This document shows positions 1 through 6,006 of a stretch of 7,773 bases of DNA, one piece after another. The notes below the pieces were generated by a model. It was not told where the DNA came from, did no database searches, and saw only the letters and a list, made by a program, of their open reading frames with translations. The stretch is from Alphaproteobacteria bacterium (GTDB lineage: Bacteria > Pseudomonadota > Alphaproteobacteria > Micropepsales > Micropepsaceae): the NCBI GenBank assembly GCA_947373775.1, contig CANBZE010000073.1, forward strand, positions 1-7,773, given 5' to 3'. Within the stretch, counting starts at the first letter, position 1. The number at the start of each line of letters is the position of its first letter. The translations under genes and the position numbers were made by a program.

Positions 1-40
1 CCCCTTGGGGGCACCAAGGTCAAAATCCCACGACGGCTGA

Positions 41-502
41 TCAGAGTTCCCAGACCGCCTCGGAGCCGGCTTTTGGGGCAAGGTCGGGACCGTCCGACAC
101 AGGCAATTCTTTTGTCGCGACCTTCGGCGCTGTGACCATATTCGCTAACCGGTTCAACAAATGTTTGTCGTCGAACGGCTTGACGAGATAAGAGGTGGCG
201 CCCAACCCGATCGCCTCACGCACATCATCCGTGCCGCGGCGCGCCGTCAGCACGAGGGTCGGGAGGCGAACTGGCCGTCGTGCCAACTCCTTCAGCACGC
301 CAAAGCCGTCCAGCCCCGGCATGCCGATATCCAGAATCAGCGCCGCCGGCCGTGTCGCGTTGACGCGTTCCAGTGCCTCATAGCCGTTGCGTGCCGCGAT
401 CACATGATAACCCGCAAGGTCCAGCCGCACGCTGACCAGCTCCATGATGGCGGGATCATCTTCCGCAACCACGATTCGCTTGCGATTAGCATTAAGCGAC
501 AT
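41..502 (-). CDS. Stand-alone response regulator (receiver domain only)
   Basis: A 153-residue cytoplasmic receiver protein that should accept a phosphoryl group on aspartate. All receiver landmarks are visible: the acidic pocket E14-D15-D16, phospho-acceptor D58 in the strand LILDIGMPG, the switch threonine T86 (LVLTA), and the conserved lysine K108 followed by proline in YLVKPF. After about residue 122 there is only a 30-residue polar tail, with no DNA-binding, GGDEF, EAL or HPt domain, so it is a single-domain regulator, shuttle or phosphate sink. I chose ATG 502 over an in-frame ATG 36 bases upstream because AAGGGA lies about 6 bases before it and because residues 1-10 lead straight into the first receiver strand. 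The start overlaps the 3' end of the kinase gene by 11 bases, so the two are almost certainly co-translated partners. The partner kinase also has its own receiver, which suggests a multi-step relay or branched signalling. Family assignment is secure; the output is unknown. Confidence 0.93.
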   Translation of the reverse strand: MSLNANRKRIVVAEDDPAIMELVSVRLDLAGYHVIAARNGYEALERVNATRPAALILDIGMPGLDGFGVLKELARRPVRLPTLVLTARRGTDDVREAIGLGATSYLVKPFDDKHLLNRLANMVTAPKVATKELPVSDGPDLAPKAGSEAVWEL

Positions 503-2774
503 GTTTATTCCCTTGGTGACCTGGGATCGGCATGGCAATCCCCGTTTTGAAAATGCAGGCTCGGAGGCTGGAGGCCGTCAATGGTTTGCTCAAGACTCCG
601 CTAAAACCCGCGGCCAGCAAGGATTCCCGGCGACCCGCCTCGCTCTCGCTGGTAAAAGCGATGATCGGACCGGTATCGGGGTGCGCACTGCGGATAGCCT
701 GCATTGCCGCCAGGCCGCCCATTCCAGGCATGCGGATATCCATCAGGATCAGATCGAAGTGCCGATGCGCCGCCAGCTGAATCGCCTGTTCGCCATCACC
801 GGCTTCGTCGATATTGAATGAGAAATCCTCCAGCGCCGCGCAGGCGAAGGCCCGATTGGCCTCGACGTCGTCAACGACCAGAACGCGCGCGCAGAAAGAG
901 CCGTTAATGTCCGGTTCCATATCCGTGTCCGTGGCCGGGGTCTGGACGAGCAGTGCAGGAATCTCGAACCAGAATGTGGAGCCTTCTCCCAGCACCGAGG
1001 TCACTCCAATCTCGCCGCCCATCGCCTTCGTGATGCCCTTGCAGATTGCCAGGCCCAATCCGCTGCCACCATTTGGCCTGGTTGGCGAACTGTCCAATTG
1101 TGAGAAGCGCACAAATAGCTTGTCCAGGTCGGAATTGGCGATGCCGGGGCCGGTGTCTGTCACTTCGCAGCGCAACACGCGCGCCGGACCGGCCAGGCTA
1201 AGGACAAGGCTCACCGATCCTTCGTCCGTAAATTTGAGCGCATTGCTTATCAAGTTGAGCAGCAGCTGGTTCAACCGGTGCGGATCGATGGCGAACAGGG
1301 CGTGTGTCAGCGCGGGCGCGATAATAAGCTCCAACGCCAGGCCCCGCTGCTGCGCCTGATCGGCCATGAGCTGCGCCACGTCCTCGGCGACCTTCGCCAC
1401 GCAGGTCGGCTGGGGCGTAATCGTCAGACTGCTACTTTCCAACGCCGAACAATCCAGCACATCGTTAATGGTGCTCAGCAGCGCCCGCCCGCCAGTGCGC
1501 ACGCGGTTCGCATACCCCTTTGCCCGCTCGTTGAGCGAGGCGTCGTCGTGCAGCAAATCGGCAAAGCCGATCACGCTGGTCAAGGGGGTACGAAGTTCGT
1601 GACTCATGTTGGCGAGGAATTCGGACTTCGCCCGGTTGGCTGTATCCGCCTCCTCGGCCAGCAGGCGCAGCCTGGTCTTTTTCTCCCGCAATTGCTCGGT
1701 TGTATTTTTTTCGTTGCGCAGCGCCTGGACAAGCTCATCCTCCAACTTGCGGCGCGCGGTCGCCGCAGCGCCGGCAGGCAGGATGATGGCCGTCAGCACG
1801 CCGAGGAAAATCTGCGTAAAATAAAGCTGCTGGCTCAGGGACAGGTGGGCGACGGCGGTCAGGGCATGGCCGGAAACCGTCGAGGCGATGACGACCACCG
1901 CCGTCAGCACCAGTCCCAGCGAGGCGCCCTCCACCTCGCAGGTGAGCGAGGTGACCAGCAGCGCCAATGGAATCAGATACAAAGCAGGAAGCTGCGTGGG
2001 CACGAAATTGGCCGCCAATGCCGCCGCCACCAGGGTCAGCGATCCTGCAAGCGCGCGGCGGCGCGCAACGATGCGCTTTAGATCGACTCGGGCGGCAAGC
2101 GCCACGGCCGGGGTGAAGACGGCATAACCCAGGGTGGTAGGGACCCACCACAGTTCGTAGTAGGTCCAGAAGAAATGTTCGCTGAATCCGTTGAAGGACA
2201 GCGCAAAAATGATCCCTGTCGCGGCAGAAACGGCGACGCAGATCGCCATGAAGCGGACCAGTTGATTCCAAATATGGAAATCGACTGACGGTCCGATAAA
2301 CCGCCGTGCGGCGAAATAGACCCCCAGCATGGACAGGGCAACAAGGGCGGTTGACCAAGCACTCTCCGCCGGCCCCTCGCCCATCGCCAGCCGGACCGCT
2401 ATCCCGCTCACGAGCACCGCAACGGCGACCCGCCAGACCGTCTCACGTCCGAAGATCAGGCAGACCGCCAGCGCTACGCCGCAAACTGGCTTGACTGTGG
2501 TCAAGCTGGCGGCCCGCACGAAGACTTCCATTCCCAGCCAGGTCAGGAGCGCGAACAGGGCCACCATGGCTGCAAAGCCAAGTGTTGCCTGCAATCGGGA
2601 ATGTCTCCCCCACAATTCCATTATCTCCGGCCCCAATGGACAATCGTGAGCACACTGCCGGTTAATGCAAAAAAGACAGTTAACACCGGCAAGATAGTAT
2701 GCCGCGTCAACATTCTCGCCGAAGAAATGGATTTTTAACCAATGCCGCACGGGTTCTTGGAGGTACAGGCCCAC
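492..2774 (-). CDS. Membrane hybrid histidine kinase with MASE1-like sensor and possible N-terminal Fe-S motif
   Basis: A sensor kinase of about 760 residues that autophosphorylates on histidine and passes phosphate to receiver domains. Residues about 62-338 are highly hydrophobic, with roughly 8-10 membrane helices; WWVPTTLGYAVFTPAVALA near 209-227 resembles MASE1 sensor domains. A linker helix (about 340-380) leads to the HisKA H-box with H392 (FLANMSHELRTP). The ATPase domain follows: N-box N507/N511, DTGPGI (540-545), F-box LFVRFSQ (553-559) and GGSGLGLAI (569-577). A C-terminal receiver holds D635/D636, phospho-acceptor D679, T708 and K730. Start choice is open. GTG 2774 has no clear ribosome binding site, yet it adds 51 residues with C33-x2-C36-x4-C41-x3-C45-P-L-G, matching the cluster motif of GltD and dihydropyrimidine dehydrogenase. 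ATG 2621 has GGAG only 3 bases upstream (GGGG at about 8) and gives 709 residues. The frame stays open upstream to a stop at 2856-2858. There is no HPt domain in the protein. Kinase identity is secure; signal and Fe-S binding are inferred. Confidence 0.93.
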   Translation of the reverse strand: MGLYLQEPVRHWLKIHFFGENVDAAYYLAGVNCLFCINRQCAHDCPLGPEIMELWGRHSRLQATLGFAAMVALFALLTWLGMEVFVRAASLTTVKPVCGVALAVCLIFGRETVWRVAVAVLVSGIAVRLAMGEGPAESAWSTALVALSMLGVYFAARRFIGPSVDFHIWNQLVRFMAICVAVSAATGIIFALSFNGFSEHFFWTYYELWWVPTTLGYAVFTPAVALAARVDLKRIVARRRALAGSLTLVAAALAANFVPTQLPALYLIPLALLVTSLTCEVEGASLGLVLTAVVVIASTVSGHALTAVAHLSLSQQLYFTQIFLGVLTAIILPAGAAATARRKLEDELVQALRNEKNTTEQLREKKTRLRLLAEEADTANRAKSEFLANMSHELRTPLTSVIGFADLLHDDASLNERAKGYANRVRTGGRALLSTINDVLDCSALESSSLTITPQPTCVAKVAEDVAQLMADQAQQRGLALELIIAPALTHALFAIDPHRLNQLLLNLISNALKFTDEGSVSLVLSLAGPARVLRCEVTDTGPGIANSDLDKLFVRFSQLDSSPTRPNGGSGLGLAICKGITKAMGGEIGVTSVLGEGSTFWFEIPALLVQTPATDTDMEPDINGSFCARVLVVDDVEANRAFACAALEDFSFNIDEAGDGEQAIQLAAHRHFDLILMDIRMPGMGGLAAMQAIRSAHPDTGPIIAFTSESEAGRRESLLAAGFSGVLSKPLTASSLRACIFKTGIAMPIPGHQGNKHVA
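497..520 (-). promoter_or_regulatory. Ribosome binding site inside the kinase 3' end, start-deciding for the response regulator
   Basis: Reading leftward, CCAAGGGAATAAACATG places an AAGGGA Shine-Dalgarno sequence about 6 bases before the response-regulator ATG (500-502), all within the last codons of the kinase gene. The kinase stop (TAA, 492-494) comes after this start, so ribosomes finishing the kinase are positioned to reinitiate. This supports ATG 502 over the longer in-frame ATG at 538 and supports translational coupling. Confidence 0.7.
2657..2690 (-). repeat. Imperfect inverted repeat (hairpin or operator) in the kinase 5' region
   Basis: The arms GCCGGTTAA (2657-2665) and TTAACACCGGC (2680-2690) are complementary over nine pairs with a two-base bulge (2684-2685), enclosing a 14-base loop that holds a run of six A on the plus strand (six T on the minus strand). 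It sits 36-69 bases upstream of ATG 2621. If the kinase starts there, it is a leader hairpin or operator; if the kinase starts at GTG 2774, it lies inside the codons of the cysteine motif. The T-run is in the loop rather than after the stem, so it does not look like an intrinsic terminator. Confidence 0.45.
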
Positions 2775-2855
2775 ACCATTGGTTTGGCGCCAGGCGTTGA
2801 AGCGAACATTCCGTAACGCCGTGCGAATCTCGTGATCTTGCGCTGCTGGGGAGGG
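2775..2855. other. Short gap between VIT and kinase genes
   Basis: These 81 bases (234 if the kinase starts at ATG 2621) show no convincing intrinsic terminator and no clear sigma-70 promoter or FNR-type site on the minus strand. Read-through from the VIT gene is therefore possible, but a separate kinase promoter cannot be excluded. The kinase reading frame remains open through the gap up to the stop at 2856-2858, with no standard start codon between there and GTG 2774. Confidence 0.4.
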
Positions 2856-3557
2856 CTATACCGCCTTGCCGATCGCCATTCCTATGCCCGCAGTCACGGC
2901 CATGGCAAAGGCACCCCAGAAGGTCACCCGGATTGTCGCTTTCGCGATGTCCGCCCCGCCGGCTTTGGCGCCTGTGGCCCCAAGAACGGCCAAATACACC
3001 AGCGAGGAGGCCGCCACAGATATTGCCAGATAGCGGGCCGGGCTCACCACCACGGCCAATAGCGGCATGATGGCCCCCACAGAGAATGTCAGTGCCGATG
3101 TAATCGCGGCCTGAACTGGCCGGGCAGTCGTGAATTGGGAGATGCCGAGTTCGTCACGCGCGTGAGCCGCCAGCGCGTTTTTTGCCATCAACTCGCGCGC
3201 GACCAGTCTGGCCAGTTTCGGATCAAGACCGCGTTCGACATAGATCCCGGTCAGTTCGTCTTCTTCGGCGGCAGGGGCTGTGCGCAGCTCTTCGCGTTCG
3301 CGGTTCAAGTCGGCCAGTTCTGTGTCGGATTGCGAACTGACGGATACATATTCCCCGGCCGCCATCGACATAGCCCCCGCCACCAATCCCGCCGTTCCTG
3401 CCAGCAGGATATCGCCCTTCGTCGCGGCTGCCGCAGCAACGCCCACTATCAGGCTGGCCGTGGACACGATGCCGTCATTGGCTCCCAGCACGGCCGCCCG
3501 CAGCCAGCCGATCCGGCTGACCAGATGCCGCTCTGAACGCTTGTGAGAGGCACGCAT
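2856..3557 (-). CDS. VIT1/CCC1-family iron/manganese transporter
   Basis: A 233-residue integral membrane protein of the vacuolar iron transporter (VIT1/CCC1) family. In bacteria such proteins are expected to export Fe2+ or Mn2+ from the cytosol, probably in exchange for protons. The family signature is clear: LGANDGIVSTASLIVGV (24-40) in helix 1 with D28, then GAMSMAAGEYVSVSSQSD (61-78) in helix 2 with E69. A glutamate-rich cytoplasmic stretch (about 79-125: E80, E87, E89, E90, E98, E99, E101, E108, E122) corresponds to the metal-binding domain between helices 2 and 3. Three further hydrophobic segments follow at about 148-170, 176-196 and 208-230. There is no N-terminal ferritin-like domain, unlike the erythrin-VIT fusions. 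ATG 3557 was preferred to an in-frame TTG at 3572; GGGGA lies 8 bases before the ATG. The gene begins 18 bases after the preceding stress-protein stop, so they are very likely co-transcribed. Substrate (Fe or Mn) is not decidable here. Confidence 0.9.
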   Translation of the reverse strand: MRASHKRSERHLVSRIGWLRAAVLGANDGIVSTASLIVGVAAAAATKGDILLAGTAGLVAGAMSMAAGEYVSVSSQSDTELADLNREREELRTAPAAEEDELTGIYVERGLDPKLARLVARELMAKNALAAHARDELGISQFTTARPVQAAITSALTFSVGAIMPLLAVVVSPARYLAISVAASSLVYLAVLGATGAKAGGADIAKATIRVTFWGAFAMAVTAGIGMAIGKAV

Positions 3558-3575
3558 CGCTTTGGTCCCCAAGCA

Positions 3576-4442
3576 TTAGCTGGACATGAAAACAGGAATT
3601 GCGCAGTCGGCAAGGACATCCCGGGTGACGCCACCGAAGATGAATTCCCTCATCCGGTTGTGGCCGTATGCGCCCATGACCAGGAGATCGGCATCACAAT
3701 TATAGACCATTTCCTTGAGCGCAACAGCCTCCGAACTGGCAGGGGAATACTCTATCCGGACCTGGGCAGTGACACCGCGCCATTTCAGCTTCCTGGCCAG
3801 AGTTTCGGCGGAAAATCTGTCTGTATCATCGCCAGCCTCGTTGTTGGACACCGAGAGAATGAAGACCTGCTCGGCCTTCGACAGAATTCCAGAAGCCGCC
3901 GTCAGAGCCCGGGCGCTTTCTGCGCCTTGCTTCCAGGCGATCGCCACCTTGCGGCCCATAACAGCGACAGGCTTGGGCGGCGCCAGCAGGAGCGGGCGCC
4001 CCGACAGCATCAGGACACTTTCAATGCGTTCCCGCGATAGTTCGGCGTCACGCGCCATTACCACCAGATCATGATATGATGCCTGATGAAGCGTCTCGTT
4101 GAGAAGCGTTTCCACGTCTTGCCAACTTGCCGATGCTCCGACAGCACCTGAAGGCGTGTCCATGACCGGTAGTGAATGGCGCTTGCACGCATCTTCGAAG
4201 GCGGCTCTGGCGTGAAGCAATCGTTCTGCCTGCTCGGCGGCGATCTGCCGGTTCACCGTATGCAGGTCGAGATGGTGATTGGCCTGGCTGTATCCGACAA
4301 GGGCGCTGGCCTGAATGGCGCCGATGCGCGTGTGCAGGCAGTGGATATGCGCGCCATCCATGCGCGCGGCTGCGACGGCCGCATCCAGAACGGTGCGGTC
4401 CGAAGCATACCCCGTCAGCGAGGCCAGTATGGTCTTGATCAT
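3576..4442 (-). CDS. Tandem-domain universal stress protein (second of the pair)
   Basis: A 288-residue cytoplasmic protein with two UspA domains. The first (about 1-155) opens with the typical strand MIKTILASLTG but has no glycine loop. The second (about 163-288) begins KVAIAWKQGAESARAL and ends with the nucleotide-binding signature G257-x2-G260-x9-G270-G-x-T (MGAYGHNRMREFIFGGVT), so the C-terminal half probably binds ATP. Such proteins support survival under starvation, hypoxia or oxidative stress; the molecular activity is usually unknown. The start at ATG 4442 is chosen because the protein then opens on the Usp first strand and GAGGA lies 6 bases upstream; the longer open frame reads back through the upstream gene's stop region. 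It follows the first Usp gene by 16 bases and precedes the VIT gene by 18, indicating one operon. It resembles its upstream neighbour most strongly in the C-terminal domain, suggesting an old duplication with diverged N-terminal halves. Confidence 0.93.
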   Translation of the reverse strand: MIKTILASLTGYASDRTVLDAAVAAARMDGAHIHCLHTRIGAIQASALVGYSQANHHLDLHTVNRQIAAEQAERLLHARAAFEDACKRHSLPVMDTPSGAVGASASWQDVETLLNETLHQASYHDLVVMARDAELSRERIESVLMLSGRPLLLAPPKPVAVMGRKVAIAWKQGAESARALTAASGILSKAEQVFILSVSNNEAGDDTDRFSAETLARKLKWRGVTAQVRIEYSPASSEAVALKEMVYNCDADLLVMGAYGHNRMREFIFGGVTRDVLADCAIPVFMSS

Positions 4443-4458
4443 GGCTATTCCTCGATGA

Positions 4459-5310
4459 CTAGTGGGACAGGAAGACTGGCAAGCTTGGGCTGGAAAGAAT
4501 GTCCCGGGTGGTCCCCCCCAGAATGAATTCGCGGAAGCGGGAATGACCATAGGCGCCCATGACGAGCAGATCGGCCTTGATCTCGCGGGAGTAAGCGATC
4601 AATTTTTCCGCAACGCCGATATCCTTGAGCGTATGCTGCTCCATGACATGATTGATTTTGTGGCTGTTCAGATACTTCTCCACATCACCAAAAGTGCTGG
4701 TGGTGTTCAGGCCTTTCTCGCCGATCACCGACAAGACATGCACCTGCTTGGCCTTGGCCAGTATGGGCAGGGCATCGGCGACAGCGCGCGCAGATTCGCG
4801 GCTGTAATCCCAGGCGATGACGACCTTGTCGAGCCAGTTCAAGCCCCGGCTTCCATTGCCCGATGGCAGCAGCAAGGTGGGGCGGCCGGTGTCGAATATC
4901 GCCGCCTCGACATAGGCTCGATCAAAATTGTTGATTTCCGGAACCGGAAGTATGAGCAGATCGTGCAGGCGCGCCAGATCCACCAGCGCGTCAGGCGATT
5001 GATAGAGCGTGGCCAGGCTTCTGCGGATATCCAGCGGAACGCCCAGGCCGGAACAAATTTTGGTGAGGGCCTGGGTCAGCTCGCCGGCGTTTTTCTCGCT
5101 TATGACGACGGTCTCATTCATCAGCTGGGGAAAATCCAGCGGAAAAGTCCCGATGACAGTGGGCCAGGTCGACTGATCGCTGCTGAGCTGCGGAATCTGG
5201 GCGGTGAGGCTTGCCCCCAGGAATTGCGCCAGCAGCGCCGCACCTTCCAGCGTTTGGGACGGCGGGCGATCCGGATAGCTGGGAAGCGAAAGCAGTATCT
5301 GCCTGATCAT
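4459..5310 (-). CDS. Tandem-domain universal stress protein (first gene of the leftward unit)
   Basis: A 283-residue cytoplasmic protein built from two UspA-type domains. The N-terminal half (1-150) starts MIRQILLSLPSY and lacks the glycine signature. The C-terminal half starts DKVVIAWDYSRESARAVADA (161-180) and carries G252-x2-G255-x9-G265-G-T-T (MGAYGHSRFREFILGGTT), the ATP-binding loop of the family. ATG 5310 is chosen because it begins the Usp fold and has AGGAAGG 7 bases upstream; a longer in-frame start at 5358 would place coding sequence over the promoter. It is the promoter-proximal gene behind an FNR/FixK-type site, matching the known oxygen-limited expression of many Usp genes in Proteobacteria. 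The role in low-oxygen or redox stress is inferred from family and promoter, not from catalytic residues. Confidence 0.93.
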   Translation of the reverse strand: MIRQILLSLPSYPDRPPSQTLEGAALLAQFLGASLTAQIPQLSSDQSTWPTVIGTFPLDFPQLMNETVVISEKNAGELTQALTKICSGLGVPLDIRRSLATLYQSPDALVDLARLHDLLILPVPEINNFDRAYVEAAIFDTGRPTLLLPSGNGSRGLNWLDKVVIAWDYSRESARAVADALPILAKAKQVHVLSVIGEKGLNTTSTFGDVEKYLNSHKINHVMEQHTLKDIGVAEKLIAYSREIKADLLVMGAYGHSRFREFILGGTTRDILSSPSLPVFLSH

Positions 5311-5328
5311 GGGGAGGCCTTCCTCATT

Positions 5329-5341
5329 TTGGATCAGACTA
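5329..5341 (-). promoter_or_regulatory. Predicted -10 element and start site of the leftward Usp promoter
   Basis: On the minus strand TAGTCT (5341-5336) fits the loose -10 pattern TAnnnT. A transcript starting about 7 bases later, near 5329, would leave a leader of about 19 bases before ATG 5310. The centre of the nearer FNR/FixK-type site (5370.5) lies 41.5 bases upstream of 5329, the exact class II activator spacing. No good -35 hexamer is needed or seen. The site is a prediction from spacing. Confidence 0.5.
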
Positions 5342-5363
5342 GTCACCAGCGACCCCAACCGCT

Positions 5364-5377
5364 TTGATTAGAGTCAA
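5364..5377 (-). promoter_or_regulatory. FNR/FixK-type operator, Usp-proximal
   Basis: TTGATTAGAGTCAA matches TTGA-N6-TCAA, the core recognised by FNR, Anr and FixK regulators, with one departure from the stricter TTGAT-N4-ATCAA form. Its centre is 41.5 bases from the predicted Usp start site, suggesting activation of the leftward operon under low oxygen. It lies outside coding sequence, between divergent genes. Confidence 0.7.
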
Positions 5378-5386
5378 CTCGCCGCT

Positions 5387-5400
5387 TTGATCAGGATCAA
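5387..5400 (+). promoter_or_regulatory. FNR/FixK-type operator, near-perfect palindrome
   Basis: TTGATCAGGATCAA is TTGATC-AG-GATCAA, a perfect 6+6 palindrome matching the FNR/FixK consensus. Its centre is 23 bases from that of the neighbouring site. For the rightward gene it would be at -41.5 if transcription began near 5435, 20 bases before ATG 5455, but no convincing -10 element is seen at 5423-5428 (CTCTCT). For the leftward promoter it lies at about -64.5. It may therefore serve one or both directions. Confidence 0.78.
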
Positions 5401-5454
5401 GGCTGGTTATGGCCCAAAGGCCCTCTCTGGAAGATGTTTGGGAGAGAGACAGGC

Positions 5455-5985
5455 ATGCCAAGTCCCGCCGTGATCGAACTTCAGGTCGAGAAGGTCGGGC
5501 AGTTGTTCAACACGCTTGATCCCATGCCGTTTCGCGAAAAGGACCTGGATCGCGCGGCTGAAGACTATATCGTTGGCTGGGCACGCGAATTGCCGCGCAA
5601 AATTCCAATCCGCATCCTTATCCATATGCCCGCCGCGGAGGCGTCTGGCGACCACGCGCAGATGCTTGGCGAGGCGGTCGGACAGTATTTCAGTTACCGG
5701 GCTGATGCCCTGGGCCAGGATTTGAGGGAGCTGTTTCGTATCGGCCGTTATTCGCTTTGTATCGGCCTTATGGTGTTGGCCCTGTGCATTACCGGCGGCC
5801 GCGTCATCGCGAGAGAATTCCCCGGCGAATTCGCCGCCTTGTTCAATGAGGGGCTTGTCATTCTGGGGTGGGTGGCAAACTGGCGGCCGTTCCAGATTTT
5901 TCTCTATGACTGGTGGCCGATCATCCGGCACCAAAACATCCTCAAACGCCTGGCGCGCGCCGAATTCGTCATAACGCCGCGATAG
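5455..5985 (+). CDS. Conserved-looking two-helix membrane protein of unknown function
   Basis: A 176-residue protein I cannot assign to a named family. Residues 1-96 are soluble, with mixed charge (FREKDLDRAAEDYIVGWARE at 26-45, then a short strand PIRILIHMPA at 51-60). Two hydrophobic segments follow, about 98-117 and 130-151, joined by a short loop (GGRVIAREFPGEFAALF), and the protein ends in a basic tail (RHQNILKRLARAE). This predicts an inner-membrane hairpin with both ends in the cytoplasm and an N-terminal cytoplasmic domain. ATG 5455 is chosen over ATG 5434 because GGAGAG lies 8 bases upstream of it, whereas the earlier ATG directly abuts a GGAAG. The gene diverges from the Usp operon and shares its FNR/FixK-type control region, so a low-oxygen membrane role is a reasonable inference. 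It converges on the small gene at 6007-6276, 21 bases away. Confidence 0.82.
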   Translation: MPSPAVIELQVEKVGQLFNTLDPMPFREKDLDRAAEDYIVGWARELPRKIPIRILIHMPAAEASGDHAQMLGEAVGQYFSYRADALGQDLRELFRIGRYSLCIGLMVLALCITGGRVIAREFPGEFAALFNEGLVILGWVANWRPFQIFLYDWWPIIRHQNILKRLARAEFVITPR

Positions 5986-6000
5986 GACTCAATTCGGCGC
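5957..6000. repeat. Inverted repeat at a convergent gene junction
   Basis: GCGCCGAATT (5957-5966) and AATTCGGCGC (5991-6000) are perfect 10-base complements separated by 24 bases, straddling the stop codon of the rightward gene (5983-5985). It lies where two convergent transcripts should end and could act as a bidirectional stem, but no T-tract follows on either strand, so a terminator call is weak. Confidence 0.4.
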
Positions 6001-6006
6001 AGCGTG

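Noticed and set aside
3..19. Hairpin CCTTGG-(5)-CCAAGG just downstream of the response regulator
   Set aside because: Only six pairs, and the bases where a minus-strand T-tract would fall are outside the window, so a terminator cannot be supported.
1278..2081. Plus-strand open frame of 267 codons
   Set aside because: Antisense to the kinase membrane and HisKA regions. The translation is Q/R/G-rich low-complexity with no recognisable fold.
4921..4935. ATCAA-AATTG-TTGAT dyad resembling an FNR site
   Set aside because: The half-sites point the wrong way round (ATCAA first) with five-base spacing, and it lies inside the Usp coding sequence.
4462..5367. Plus-strand open frame of 301 codons
   Set aside because: It lies exactly opposite the first universal stress protein gene, which has a family signature and ribosome site. 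It would also read through the divergent promoter side, so it is a shadow frame.
5407..5412. TTATGG as a -10 for the rightward gene
   Set aside because: It lacks the final T of a -10 element and would put neither FNR-type site at -41.5, so no rightward -10 is called.
5434..5454. Upstream ATG 5434 as the start of the rightward gene
   Set aside because: A GGAAG abuts this ATG with no spacing, whereas ATG 5455 has GGAGAG at 8 bases. The seven extra residues look like read-through of the ribosome site.
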